Assembly: GCA_002714185.1 (NCBI GenBank)
Contig: PAWM01000008.1
Span: forward strand, 67,091 to 131,090
DNA from: Flavobacteriales bacterium
Lineage (GTDB): Bacteria; Bacteroidota; Bacteroidia; Flavobacteriales; TMED113
Reading direction: 5' to 3'
Length of the DNA: 64,000 nt
Shown: piece by piece, positions 16,340 through 27,890 of the stretch
How positions within the stretch are numbered: the first letter of the stretch is position 1
Layout: each line of letters starts with the position of its first letter
The notes under the pieces: model-generated
Seen by the model: the letters and a program-made list of their open reading frames with translations, nothing else
What the model was told of the DNA's origin: nothing
The model's database searches: none
Translations under genes and position numbers: made by a program

Positions 16340-18693
16340 TAGTCGTAAAAATCTCTTTTTTTAGTTAATTTCAAATCTTGAAGGATAGATGATTTGACTC
16401 TAATTACAAAATTATAGCTTTGATGAAAACCAATGGGAATCCAGTTAAAAGTCATTTCCCAGCAATGTAAGTCTCTATAAACATCAATTGCAGTATATGT
16501 AAAATCTTTATTTTTAATATCATACCCAGACCTAAATCCAATTTTCCATTTATCTGTAATATTTAAATCACCGTTAAAATTAATTGATTGAATTAATTCT
16601 GAATCTAGTTGTGGTTTATTATATGAAAAATTATAAAAGAATCTTAATGACCAAGGAACTGTGAAGTCAACGAACTGGTCAAGATGCTGATTTATGTAAT
16701 CAAGTTCTTCTTTTGAACCATAATCAGATTGTTTTTTATTATCAGCATTATTTAAGTTTACACCAATATCAAAATTAAAATTTGTTAATCTGCCAACTTT
16801 ACCAGAAGAAATTAAATAATCATTTAATCTATTACCATCTTGATCCATTGCATATGGATCAATAATACTTCTTGCTTTAAAATCTATTTTATTCAATAAT
16901 TGTGTTCTTAGTTCAATATTAATTGTACTCATACTAAATTCATCAACAGTGTTATCATAATACCCTCCTATGTTTAGAGATTCAATTAATTTAATTTTTT
17001 TATCTTCTCCGTTTGTATTAACCTTCATTTCAAAATTATTATTGAAATTAAAACTTAACCTACTTTGTTTACTTGAGTTATATACACCATAGATGCCGAT
17101 AAGATTATTGGCTTCATCTTTAGACCAATCTGGTCTATATGTATAGCTTATAGATGGGGTAAATACATGTCTAAATTGTTTCTTTTTAGTAGCAAGAAAA
17201 CCATAAATTTTTGTACTTAACTGTGTAGAATACTGAAGGTCTCTTACTGCCCAAAAGCCTGTAATAGTATCTGAGTTTAGTGTGTTCAGTTTTTTAAAAT
17301 ACCATTTTTCATTATATCTTATTGAGGGGTTTATATTTATGTGCTTCAACAAATTAAAAGATGTTGAAATAGGAATAGAGTGTTGAGCTCCATTTCTCAT
17401 ATTATCTGTTATATTACTAAAAAGTAAGCTATCAGGTCTAGATAATGTATTTTTTGTATTTAATGTATAGCTAATTCCTAGATTTTTATACCATGTATTT
17501 TTAATTGTGTTTTTAAAAGGAAAAATTCTATTAACACTAAATGTTAACTCAGGTATGGTTAAGTCTACTTGTTTTGTTAGAGTATTCTGAGTGTGTCTTA
17601 AATTTACTGATAGATTATATGGTTTATTATCCCATTTTCTTCTAAAAGATATATTGGAAGATAATGTATTTTGCAAGTAATCAGTATTATATGAGTTATT
17701 TTGCATATATGAACTTGTAGCTAAATTTACTGAAGCTGAAAATTGATTATTTGGATGTGCTTTTTGATCTTGTTGATGGGTCCATTTAATTTTAAAGTCT
17801 TTAGATAAACTATAGTCATTTCTCCCAATTTCTCCAATTTTTGTTTTTGCAAAATTAATTTGAAGATTACCGTCATATTTATATCTTTTTTTATAATCTG
17901 ATATAATTCCAACTCTCCAACTTCCTCTGCTGTACAAATCACTATTTAATGATAAGTTAATATTATCATTGATACTGAAATGATAGCCAAATCCTCTTAA
18001 ATTATATCCTAGGTTATTAGATTGACCATATGTTGGTAAAATAAATCCTGAACTTCTTTGATTTTCAATTGGAAATATACCAAAAGGAATAAATAATGGA
18101 GTGGGGAAGTCAGCTAAAACTAGATTAGATGGACCAGTAATTATTTTTTCACCAGCAATTAGTTTGATTTTTTTTGAATTAATAAAAAAATGTGGTTCAT
18201 CTAGAGAACAGGTTGTATATTGTCCGTTTTTTAAATAATAAATTTTTTCATTTTCTTTTTTTATTTCTTTTCCATGAAGATAGCCTCCATCCTTTTCTGT
18301 AATAAGTTTCTTTATTGTAGCTTTTTTCGACTTATAATTATATTTGATTGTATCTGAAATGTATTCATCTCCTTTTTCTTTTAAAATAGGCCTTTGAGTA
18401 TAATCATTTAATGAATCCTTAATACCCGTAGCATAAATGATGTTGTTATTAAAATTGATTAATATAAATCCTGCTTTTAACTCAGTGTTTTTATAATTCA
18501 CTTGAGCATAATTATATAGCAAAACTTCATTTTTTTTTATATCGAATAATACTGAATCTTTTGCTGAATATATTATTTTATCCTCTTCATTGTTTTGAGA
18601 ATATAATACTTGTTCTTGTGAATATATATAATTCACAAAAATTAAAATTAAGAAAACAGCTATTTTATAAAATTTTCGTTCCAGTTTTATCAA
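16336..18693 (-). CDS. lptD: LPS-assembly outer-membrane protein LptD
   Basis: 785 residues. A signal peptide (MIKLERKFYKIAVFLILIFVNYIYSQ) is followed by an N-terminal OstA/LptA-like beta-jellyroll (about 40-150) and a long aromatic-rich beta-barrel region ending in FNFVIRVK. Diagnostic is the LptD core near 190-245: TTCSLDEPHFFINSKK, PLFIPFGIFPIENQRSSGF and LPTYGQSNNLGYNLRGFGY. It inserts LPS into the outer leaflet and usually pairs with LptE. No ATG precedes the signal peptide, so the TTG at 18693 is the probable start. An OstA/LptA-like gene is at 24690 and LptF/G at 48120. It is divergent from the amidase gene. Confidence 0.88.
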   Translation of the reverse strand: MIKLERKFYKIAVFLILIFVNYIYSQEQVLYSQNNEEDKIIYSAKDSVLFDIKKNEVLLYNYAQVNYKNTELKAGFILINFNNNIIYATGIKDSLNDYTQRPILKEKGDEYISDTIKYNYKSKKATIKKLITEKDGGYLHGKEIKKENEKIYYLKNGQYTTCSLDEPHFFINSKKIKLIAGEKIITGPSNLVLADFPTPLFIPFGIFPIENQRSSGFILPTYGQSNNLGYNLRGFGYHFSINDNINLSLNSDLYSRGSWRVGIISDYKKRYKYDGNLQINFAKTKIGEIGRNDYSLSKDFKIKWTHQQDQKAHPNNQFSASVNLATSSYMQNNSYNTDYLQNTLSSNISFRRKWDNKPYNLSVNLRHTQNTLTKQVDLTIPELTFSVNRIFPFKNTIKNTWYKNLGISYTLNTKNTLSRPDSLLFSNITDNMRNGAQHSIPISTSFNLLKHININPSIRYNEKWYFKKLNTLNSDTITGFWAVRDLQYSTQLSTKIYGFLATKKKQFRHVFTPSISYTYRPDWSKDEANNLIGIYGVYNSSKQSRLSFNFNNNFEMKVNTNGEDKKIKLIESLNIGGYYDNTVDEFSMSTINIELRTQLLNKIDFKARSIIDPYAMDQDGNRLNDYLISSGKVGRLTNFNFDIGVNLNNADNKKQSDYGSKEELDYINQHLDQFVDFTVPWSLRFFYNFSYNKPQLDSELIQSINFNGDLNITDKWKIGFRSGYDIKNKDFTYTAIDVYRDLHCWEMTFNWIPIGFHQSYNFVIRVKSSILQDLKLTKKRDFYDY

Positions 18694-18735
18694 ACTTTTA
18701 TTTATATTAATCGAATTAACATAATATTTTTGTAA

Positions 18736-19827
18736 GTGAAACGATTAATTCAATTATTTCTTGCACTTTTCATTGTTCATTCTTTTACTTATTTACATGC
18801 ACAGACTACAAATTTAGGTGTAAAAAAGATTGTTATTGACCCAGGACATGGTGGAAAGGATCCTGGAACTTTAGGGACAGGTCGCTATAAACAGGCAGAA
18901 AAAGATGTTGTTTTAGATGTATCTCTGATGCTGGGCAAATATTTAAAATCTGAATTCAGTGATGTTGAAGTAATTTATACCAGAGATACAGATGAATTTA
19001 TTAAGCTTTCTCAACGTACAAGAATTGCAAATGAAGCAAAAGCAGATTTATTTATTTCTATTCATTGTGATGCATTTAGGGATAGTAATGTATATGGATC
19101 TTCTACTTATGTTATGGGGATGCATAAAACTGAAAGTAATCTAAGTGTTGCAATTCGTGAAAATTCATCTATTTTAATGGAAAATGATTATGAAATGGAT
19201 TACGAGGGTTTTAATCCTGCTGAGCCTGAATCATATATTGCATTATCAATGTATCAATCTTCATATCTTTCCAATAGTTTATTAATTGCTTCTAAAATAC
19301 AAAGTCAATTTAAGAACAGAGTTAATCGTAAGGACAGAGGTGTTAAGCAAGCTGGTTTTCTTGTTTTAAGTAGAGCTACAATGCCAAGTGTTTTAATTGA
19401 ATTAGGTTTTTTAACTAACAAAAATGAGGAAGATTTTTTAAACTATGAAAAAGGTAAAGTTTATATGTCTTCTGCAATTTTCCGAGCAATTAAAGAATAT
19501 AAAATTGAATTAGAAGCTTTAATATTAGAAAGTCAAGACAAAACAAAATTTACTGATTTATCAAATCAGTTATTTTATAGTGTTCAATTTTTAACATCCA
19601 AATCTATGATAGATATAGAAAGTTTAGGTATTTCAAATGTTGATGTTATATATGAGTTTCAAGATAAAAATCAATATAAGTATTCTTATGGAAAAGTTGA
19701 GACTTTAAAAGAAGTAAATCTACTCAAAAAAGAATTAAGATCTTATGGATTTCACGATTGTTTTACAATAGCAATATTAAATGGTGAAAAAATGTCTTTG
19801 TCTGATGCATTATCAATTTTAAAGTAA
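18736..19827 (+). CDS. N-acetylmuramoyl-L-alanine amidase (Amidase_3 family)
   Basis: 363 residues. A signal peptide (KRLIQLFLALFIVHSFTYLHAQ) is followed by the zinc amidase domain (about 30-255). Zinc ligands are H38 (VIDPGHGGKDPG), E55 (QAEKDVVLDV) and H110 (FISIHCDA), and the catalytic Glu is E222 (IELGFLTN). It cleaves the bond between MurNAc and the stem peptide in the periplasm. The C-terminal 100 residues (TDLSNQLFYSVQFLTS onward) look like a SPOR-type domain. The start is GTG at 18736. It heads a plus-strand run through 23789. Confidence 0.93.
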   Translation: MKRLIQLFLALFIVHSFTYLHAQTTNLGVKKIVIDPGHGGKDPGTLGTGRYKQAEKDVVLDVSLMLGKYLKSEFSDVEVIYTRDTDEFIKLSQRTRIANEAKADLFISIHCDAFRDSNVYGSSTYVMGMHKTESNLSVAIRENSSILMENDYEMDYEGFNPAEPESYIALSMYQSSYLSNSLLIASKIQSQFKNRVNRKDRGVKQAGFLVLSRATMPSVLIELGFLTNKNEEDFLNYEKGKVYMSSAIFRAIKEYKIELEALILESQDKTKFTDLSNQLFYSVQFLTSKSMIDIESLGISNVDVIYEFQDKNQYKYSYGKVETLKEVNLLKKELRSYGFHDCFTIAILNGEKMSLSDALSILK

Positions 19828-19859
19828 TTTTATTATCTTAACTTAAAATCATCTTAATT

Positions 19860-20753
19860 GTGAATAAATCAAAAGAATTAATAATAGGTATTTTTGCATG
19901 TATTTCTCTAGCAATTCTATACTGGGGTATCAATTTTTTAAAAGGTGAAAATGTTTTTTCACAAAAAAATGTTTTTTATGCTGTATATGAAAATGTTGAC
20001 GGATTAACTATATCTCGTCCAGTTACTGTAAATGGATTTAAAGTAGGACAAGTATCAAATATTAATTTACATTCTAAACAAATTGCAGATTTAATTGTTG
20101 AAGTAACTATTGAAGAGGATATTAATTTTTCTACAAGTTCTTTGTTAGAAATTTATGATTCAGATATTTTAGGTGCTAAATCCTTAGAATTAATAATGAT
20201 TCAAGGTGCAAAGATTGCTCAAAGTGGTGATACATTAAAGGGTTCAATTGCTACAGGATTAACCAGTGAAGTTAGTGAGCAATTTGGATCTGTTAAAGTT
20301 GGTCTTGATCAATTAATAATCTCATTTGATAAAGTGTTAAAAGAAGTTAAAGATTTGTCTAATACTGCAAATCGAATTTTACTTAATAATGAAGAAAAAC
20401 TAAACACAAGTATATATAGTATAGAATCTATTGCTTCTGAAATTGATAATCAAGCAATTAATATTAACAATATAATAGATAATTTATCTTCATTTACAGA
20501 CACTCTTAATTCTATTGATGTCCATTCATTTTCAAATAAAATAATAAATATTTCAAATCAATTAGAAATGATGTTAGTACAATTAAATAAAGGGGATGGT
20601 AGTTTAGCAAAAGTTTTAAATGAAGATTCAATTTATATTGATTTATCAAATACAATTAAAAGTATGGATGAATTGTTAAATGATGTAAGACAAAATCCAA
20701 AAAAATATATTAATATATCTTTATGGGGTGGTGACAAGAAAAATGCAAAGTGA
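19860..20753 (+). CDS. MCE/MlaD-family lipid transport protein
   Basis: 297 residues, GTG start. One N-terminal transmembrane anchor (ELIIGIFACISLAILYWGINFL) is followed by a single MCE domain at about 38-118 (FYAVYENVDGLTISRPVTVNGFKVGQV, SLLEIYDSDILGAKSLELI), and then by a long polar helical tail. MCE proteins form periplasmic hexamers that move lipids between inner and outer membranes. No MlaE/MlaF ABC partners are adjacent, which is usual in flavobacteria. It follows the amidase by 32 bases and precedes the Fe-S genes. Confidence 0.9.
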   Translation: MNKSKELIIGIFACISLAILYWGINFLKGENVFSQKNVFYAVYENVDGLTISRPVTVNGFKVGQVSNINLHSKQIADLIVEVTIEEDINFSTSSLLEIYDSDILGAKSLELIMIQGAKIAQSGDTLKGSIATGLTSEVSEQFGSVKVGLDQLIISFDKVLKEVKDLSNTANRILLNNEEKLNTSIYSIESIASEIDNQAININNIIDNLSSFTDTLNSIDVHSFSNKIINISNQLEMMLVQLNKGDGSLAKVLNEDSIYIDLSNTIKSMDELLNDVRQNPKKYINISLWGGDKKNAK

Positions 20754-20768
20754 AATTATCTTTAGTTT

Positions 20769-22085
20769 ATGAATTTGATAAGTAATTTTATTTTTTTATT
20801 TATACTATCATTTAGTTTAATTCTTTTTTATAAAAATATTAAAAAGATTATTGACAATATTAATCTTGGTAAACCTGGTAAGGATATTGATAATACTAGG
20901 AAGAGATGGAAAAAAGTTTTTTTTATTGCTTTTGGCCAATCTAAAATGTTTAAGAAACCGCTTGTTGCAATATTACATTTAATTGTTTATGCAGGATTTG
21001 TTATTATCAATATTGAAATTTTAGAAATCATCATTGATGGTGTTTTTGGTACTCATAGAGTTTTTTCCTTTTTAGGAGGATTCTATAATTTTCTTATCGG
21101 GTCTTTTGAAATCTTAGCTCTTTTAGTGTTAGTATCTTGTGTTATTTTCTTGATAAGAAGAAATATTTTAAGGATAAAAAGATTTTGGAGTCCTGAAATG
21201 AAAGGTTGGCCGACATCAGATGCTAACTTAATTTTGATTTTTGAAATATTATTAATGTCGGCTTTTTTATTTATGGATGCAGCTGACTTAATTTTACAGG
21301 AAAGAGGACATTATATGCAAGCTGGAAGTTTTCCTGTAAGTCAATTAATTATTTCTCCTTTTTTAAATGGATTATCAAATTCAGCACTTATATTTATTGA
21401 GCGTTTTTGTTGGTGGTTTCATATTATTGGAATTTTTGGCTTTCTAAATTATTTGGTAATATCTAAACATTTACATATTATTTTAGCTTTCCCTAATACC
21501 TTCTATTCAAATTTAAATCCTAAAGGTCAATTTAATAATATGGTTTCAGTTACAAATGAAGTAAAAATGATGTTAGATCCAAATAGTGATCCATATGCTT
21601 CAAATAATGACAATGTTAATTCCGATGTTTTTGGTGCTAAAGATGTTAAAGATTTAAAAAGAATTCAATTATTAAATGCATATTCTTGTACAGAATGTGG
21701 TCGTTGTACCGCAGAGTGTCCCGCAAATGTTACAGGTAAAAAATTATCTCCAAGAAAAATTATGATGGATGTTCGTGATAGAGTGGAGGAGGTAGGTAAA
21801 AATATTCGTAAATCAGGATTAGACTATGATGATGGAAAATCTTTATTAAATGATTATATCACAAAAGAAGAGATATGGGCTTGTACATCATGTAATGCAT
21901 GTGTGGAAGCTTGTCCAATTAGTATTGATCCACTTTCAATTATTATGGAATTAAGGAGATTTTCAGTAATGGAAGAGTCTAGTGCCCCAACTGAAATAAA
22001 TACAGTGTTTTCAAACATAGAAAATAATGGTGCTCCCTGGCAATTTCCTGCTTCTGATCGTTTAAAATGGAAAGATAATGAATAA
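20769..22085 (+). CDS. Membrane-bound 2[4Fe-4S] protein, HdrC/GlpC-like
   Basis: 438 residues. The N-terminal half has about five membrane segments (around 5-22, 63-90, 100-130, 152-175 and 205-240). The soluble C-terminal part holds two ferredoxin-type clusters: C307-x2-C310-x2-C313-x3-C317 (SCTECGRCTAECP) and C372-x2-C375-x2-C378-x3-C382 (ACTSCNACVEACP). Together with the CCG-domain protein at 22502 it resembles a quinone-linked heterodisulfide-reductase-like electron carrier. The electron donor and acceptor are not known from sequence. A HAD gene sits between the two Fe-S genes, overlapping this one by eight bases. Confidence 0.88.
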   Translation: MNLISNFIFLFILSFSLILFYKNIKKIIDNINLGKPGKDIDNTRKRWKKVFFIAFGQSKMFKKPLVAILHLIVYAGFVIINIEILEIIIDGVFGTHRVFSFLGGFYNFLIGSFEILALLVLVSCVIFLIRRNILRIKRFWSPEMKGWPTSDANLILIFEILLMSAFLFMDAADLILQERGHYMQAGSFPVSQLIISPFLNGLSNSALIFIERFCWWFHIIGIFGFLNYLVISKHLHIILAFPNTFYSNLNPKGQFNNMVSVTNEVKMMLDPNSDPYASNNDNVNSDVFGAKDVKDLKRIQLLNAYSCTECGRCTAECPANVTGKKLSPRKIMMDVRDRVEEVGKNIRKSGLDYDDGKSLLNDYITKEEIWACTSCNACVEACPISIDPLSIIMELRRFSVMEESSAPTEINTVFSNIENNGAPWQFPASDRLKWKDNE

Positions 22086-22500
22086 AAAAGTACAACTAAT
22101 TAATAAAGTAATTGAGGGTAAATATATTAGTCCTGTTTTACCAAAGAATACAAAAAATTATCTTATAGATATAGATGGAACTATTTGTGATGATATTCCA
22201 AATGAAGAGCCTGAAAGAATGTTACATGCAAAATTATATCCTGAAGCTCTTAAAACTTTAAATAAATGGTATAATGAAGGACATATTATTACTTTTTTTA
22301 CATCAAGATTAGAAGATCATAGAGATGTTACTGAAAAATGGTTAGATAAAAATGGATTTAAATATCATGCTTTATTAATGAATAAACCAAGAGGAGGTAA
22401 TTATCATTGGATAGATAATCATATGGTTAGAGCTACTAGATACGAGGGTAATTTCACAGATTTAGTTGAAAAAAATGTTAAAATTCAAGTTTTTAAATAA
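22078..22500 (+). CDS. HAD-like hydrolase, small
   Basis: 140 residues with a compact HAD core: D31-x-D33-G-T (LIDIDGTICDD), motif II FFTSRLEDHRD near 80, and NKPRGGNYHWIDNH towards the end. Flavobacterial relatives are often annotated as phosphoheptose isomerase, which the motifs do not support; a phosphatase or nucleotidase is more likely. It is embedded between the two Fe-S genes, with an eight-base overlap upstream and one base between its stop and the next ATG, so it is translated with them. The substrate is unknown. Confidence 0.85.
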   Translation: MNKKVQLINKVIEGKYISPVLPKNTKNYLIDIDGTICDDIPNEEPERMLHAKLYPEALKTLNKWYNEGHIITFFTSRLEDHRDVTEKWLDKNGFKYHALLMNKPRGGNYHWIDNHMVRATRYEGNFTDLVEKNVKIQVFK

Positions 22501-22501
22501 T

Positions 22502-23281
22502 ATGGATTTACAAGTAAAAACAATGTTAGATTGGAAGAATGAAGGAGTAAATCCTGAAATATTATTTTGGGTTGGATCTGCTGGAAGTTTTGATGATAGA
22601 GCAAAAAAAATTACTAGAGCTTTTGTAAAGATAATGAATAAGGCAAATGTCCAATTCGGAGTGTTAGGTGTTGAAGAAACAGCAAGTGGTGATGTAGCAA
22701 AACGTGCAGGTAATGAATTTCTTTTTCAAATGCAAGCAATGATGAATATTGAAGTCATGAATAATTACAATGTGAAACAAATTGTAACTACTTGTCCACA
22801 TGATTTCAATACTATCAAAAATGAATATAAATCATTAGGTGGTACTTATGAAGTTTATCACCATACAGAGTTTATTTACAAATTAATTAAAGATAAAAGA
22901 TTTGTACTTTCTAATAATATTAGTGGAAGAAAAATAACTTACCACGACCCTTGTTACTTGGGTAGGGGAAATAATATTTTTGATGCACCTAGAAAATTAA
23001 TTAAACTTTTAGGTTTAGATTTAATTGAAATGAAGCGATCTAAGGCTACATCTTTTTGCTGTGGAGCTGGAGGAGCCCAAATGTTTAAAGAGCCAGAAAA
23101 GGGCATAGAAGACATTAATATAAACAGAACCAGGGAAGCTTTAGCTACAAAAGCTAATATTATTGCTACTGGTTGTCCATTTTGCAATACTATGATTAGA
23201 GATGGAGTTAAATATTTAGACGAAGATTCTGCAGAAGTTCTTGATATTGCAGAATTAATTTCTGATACAGAACAATTATAA
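22502..23281 (+). CDS. CCG-domain Fe-S oxidoreductase subunit (HdrB/GlpC-like)
   Basis: About 259 residues from ATG 22502 (MDLQVKTMLDWKNEG); an in-frame ATG at 22466 lies inside the HAD gene. It has two cysteine-rich CCG-type modules: an atypical first one around TTCPHDFNTIKNEY, with YHHTEF following, and a clear second one with YHDPCYLGRGN, SFCCGAGGAQM and TGCPFCNTM. Such domains bind non-cubane or [4Fe-4S] clusters in heterodisulfide reductase and relatives. It is the soluble partner expected for the membrane Fe-S protein at 20769. Confidence 0.88.
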   Translation: MDLQVKTMLDWKNEGVNPEILFWVGSAGSFDDRAKKITRAFVKIMNKANVQFGVLGVEETASGDVAKRAGNEFLFQMQAMMNIEVMNNYNVKQIVTTCPHDFNTIKNEYKSLGGTYEVYHHTEFIYKLIKDKRFVLSNNISGRKITYHDPCYLGRGNNIFDAPRKLIKLLGLDLIEMKRSKATSFCCGAGGAQMFKEPEKGIEDININRTREALATKANIIATGCPFCNTMIRDGVKYLDEDSAEVLDIAELISDTEQL

Positions 23282-23282
23282 T

Positions 23283-23789
23283 ATGAAACTTTCTAATTTT
23301 TTGTCTAATAATAAAAGTGATAGAATTTTTATATTTCAATCCTCGGTTAGATTAAATGTTAAACAACTTAAATTTATTAATGATGCATTAAAGAATGGTT
23401 TTTTTCCAAAATGGGCATCTCACAGTAAAAAATTAAATCCAGAATTATTATTATTATGTAATCACTTTATAGTTATTTCATCTTGTGAAGATAGGATCTC
23501 TGGTTGCTCAATGGATAGTTTGTCAAGAGAAATGAAAAAAATTGCTTCTGATTTATGTATTGAATTATTCGATAGAATGAATATAGCTACTTGTGTAATG
23601 ACGAATAATCAAATTAAATCAGTTGATGAATTAAATACTATGCACATAGATATTGTAAAATATAGATACTTAATAAATAATTATGACAATACAAAGAAGA
23701 ATTTGTTTGTATTTGATAACACCATTACTAATGCTGAGGACAATTGGATTATTCCATTTAAACAATGGTTCCTAAAGAATAAAAGTTGA
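23283..23789 (+). CDS. Conserved flavobacterial protein of unknown function (often mislabelled ABC transporter ATPase)
   Basis: 168 residues, soluble, no signal peptide. Recognisable features are the early RIFIFQSSVRLN, then FIVISSCEDRISGCSMDSLSREM and DLCIELFDRMNIATCVM. I recall similar proteins of about 160 residues at this place in flavobacterial genomes that carry an ABC transporter ATPase label, yet there is no Walker A, Walker B or signature motif here, so that label should not be used. It begins one base after the CCG Fe-S gene and ends the run that a terminator closes. Function is unknown; by position it may belong to the Fe-S cluster. Confidence 0.75.
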   Translation: MKLSNFLSNNKSDRIFIFQSSVRLNVKQLKFINDALKNGFFPKWASHSKKLNPELLLLCNHFIVISSCEDRISGCSMDSLSREMKKIASDLCIELFDRMNIATCVMTNNQIKSVDELNTMHIDIVKYRYLINNYDNTKKNLFVFDNTITNAEDNWIIPFKQWFLKNKS

Positions 23790-23814
23790 TAGTATTTTTT
23801 ATATAATTTAAATC

Positions 23815-23844
23815 AAAAAAAAAGGGCTCAAATGAGCCCTTTTT
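23815..23844. terminator. Bidirectional intrinsic terminator
   Basis: A 9-bp perfect stem AAAGGGCTC / GAGCCCTTT with an AAAT loop, flanked by an A run on the left and a T run on the right. It lies between the convergent ends of the gene at 23283 and the beta-barrel gene at 23867, so it can end transcripts from both sides. Confidence 0.93.
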
Positions 23845-23866
23845 AATGTATTTACTTTGTTCTTAA

Positions 23867-24550
23867 TTAAAAGAATAAGCTAAAGTTTACACCTGCAATA
23901 AACTCAGAACCTGAAAGGTCTGTAGTTTCTGCACTACCCATTAAACCAGTACCTGGTTTAACATTTTCACCATCAACAATTAAGTCTAAGTGAACATAAG
24001 GTTCAACAGCGAAGTGTTCTCTCCATACTAATGTGTAACCCATACCTAATCTTACATTAGAGTGCGATGTTCTTTCTTGAACAACCATATTTTGAGTTAC
24101 AGGACCTGTTGCTGTGTAAGAAGTTACTTCATCCCACTCTTCGTCTTGTGAAGTTGTACTACTTAAACTTACTTCCATAAATAAATTTCGTGCTGCATAA
24201 TATCTTGCAAATACACCAAATTTTCTTATGTTGTCAGTAAGAGTGTAGTCACCATGTGCACCTACTGTTGTTGGTACTGGTGGAGTTCCTACTAATTGAG
24301 TGTAACCTGGAAAAGCAGGGTAGTACTCATCATCAGTATCAAAATGAATTTCAGCACCAATTGCTAAACCATCTTGAATAAAGTAACCAATTTTTGGAGT
24401 TAGTGACCAATTTGTCCATGCTCTTTCATCAACAGCATTGCCAGAAAATTCACTACCTGCACCTAAAAGTACAGTTCCTTTTTTTGTTTGAGCGTTTGCA
24501 GAAAATGTTATCAAACATAAAGCAGCAAACATTAAAATAAACTTTTTCAT
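23867..24550 (-). CDS. Outer-membrane beta-barrel protein (OmpX/OmpA-like porin family)
   Basis: 227 residues. A clear signal peptide (MKKFILMFAALCLITFSANAQ) is followed by alternating aromatic strands typical of an eight-stranded barrel: WSLTPKIGYFIQDGLAIGAEI, RKFGVFARYYAARNLFMEVSL, VRLGMGYTLVWREHFAVEPYVHL, with the terminal strand GSEFIAGVNFSLFF ending in Phe. The coding sequence looks less AT-rich than its neighbours, and it has its own promoter and terminator, so strong expression is likely. The role is probably structural or adhesive; no ligand can be read. Confidence 0.88.
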   Translation of the reverse strand: MKKFILMFAALCLITFSANAQTKKGTVLLGAGSEFSGNAVDERAWTNWSLTPKIGYFIQDGLAIGAEIHFDTDDEYYPAFPGYTQLVGTPPVPTTVGAHGDYTLTDNIRKFGVFARYYAARNLFMEVSLSSTTSQDEEWDEVTSYTATGPVTQNMVVQERTSHSNVRLGMGYTLVWREHFAVEPYVHLDLIVDGENVKPGTGLMGSAETTDLSGSEFIAGVNFSLFF

Positions 24551-24581
24551 AGTAATAATAATTATATAATTTTCTTAGTTA

Positions 24582-24620
24582 ACAGGAACAAATATATATT
24601 AAAAAAACTATTACAGGAAC
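24582..24620 (-). promoter_or_regulatory. Promoter and direct repeats upstream of the beta-barrel gene
   Basis: A -7 box TATATTTG (24596-24589 on the minus strand) has CTG, one mismatch from TTG, 17 bases upstream. It predicts a start near 24582 and a leader of about 31 nt. An 8-bp perfect direct repeat, ACAGGAAC on the plus strand, occurs at 24582-24589 and 24613-24620. The copies are 31 bp apart (about three helical turns) and flank the promoter core, which would suit a regulator binding two sites. Confidence 0.45.
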
Positions 24621-24689
24621 TTTTTTTCAATTTATTACATATTTTTTATTAAAAAACCTCTGTTAAACAAAAACCTTAATCTGTTAAAA

Positions 24690-27873
<3,184 letters not shown>

Positions 27874-27890
27874 TTTAATTTATTTATAAA

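Noticed and set aside
23283-23789. ABC transporter ATPase
   Set aside because: No Walker A, signature or Walker B motif; the label is inherited from database annotation of relatives.
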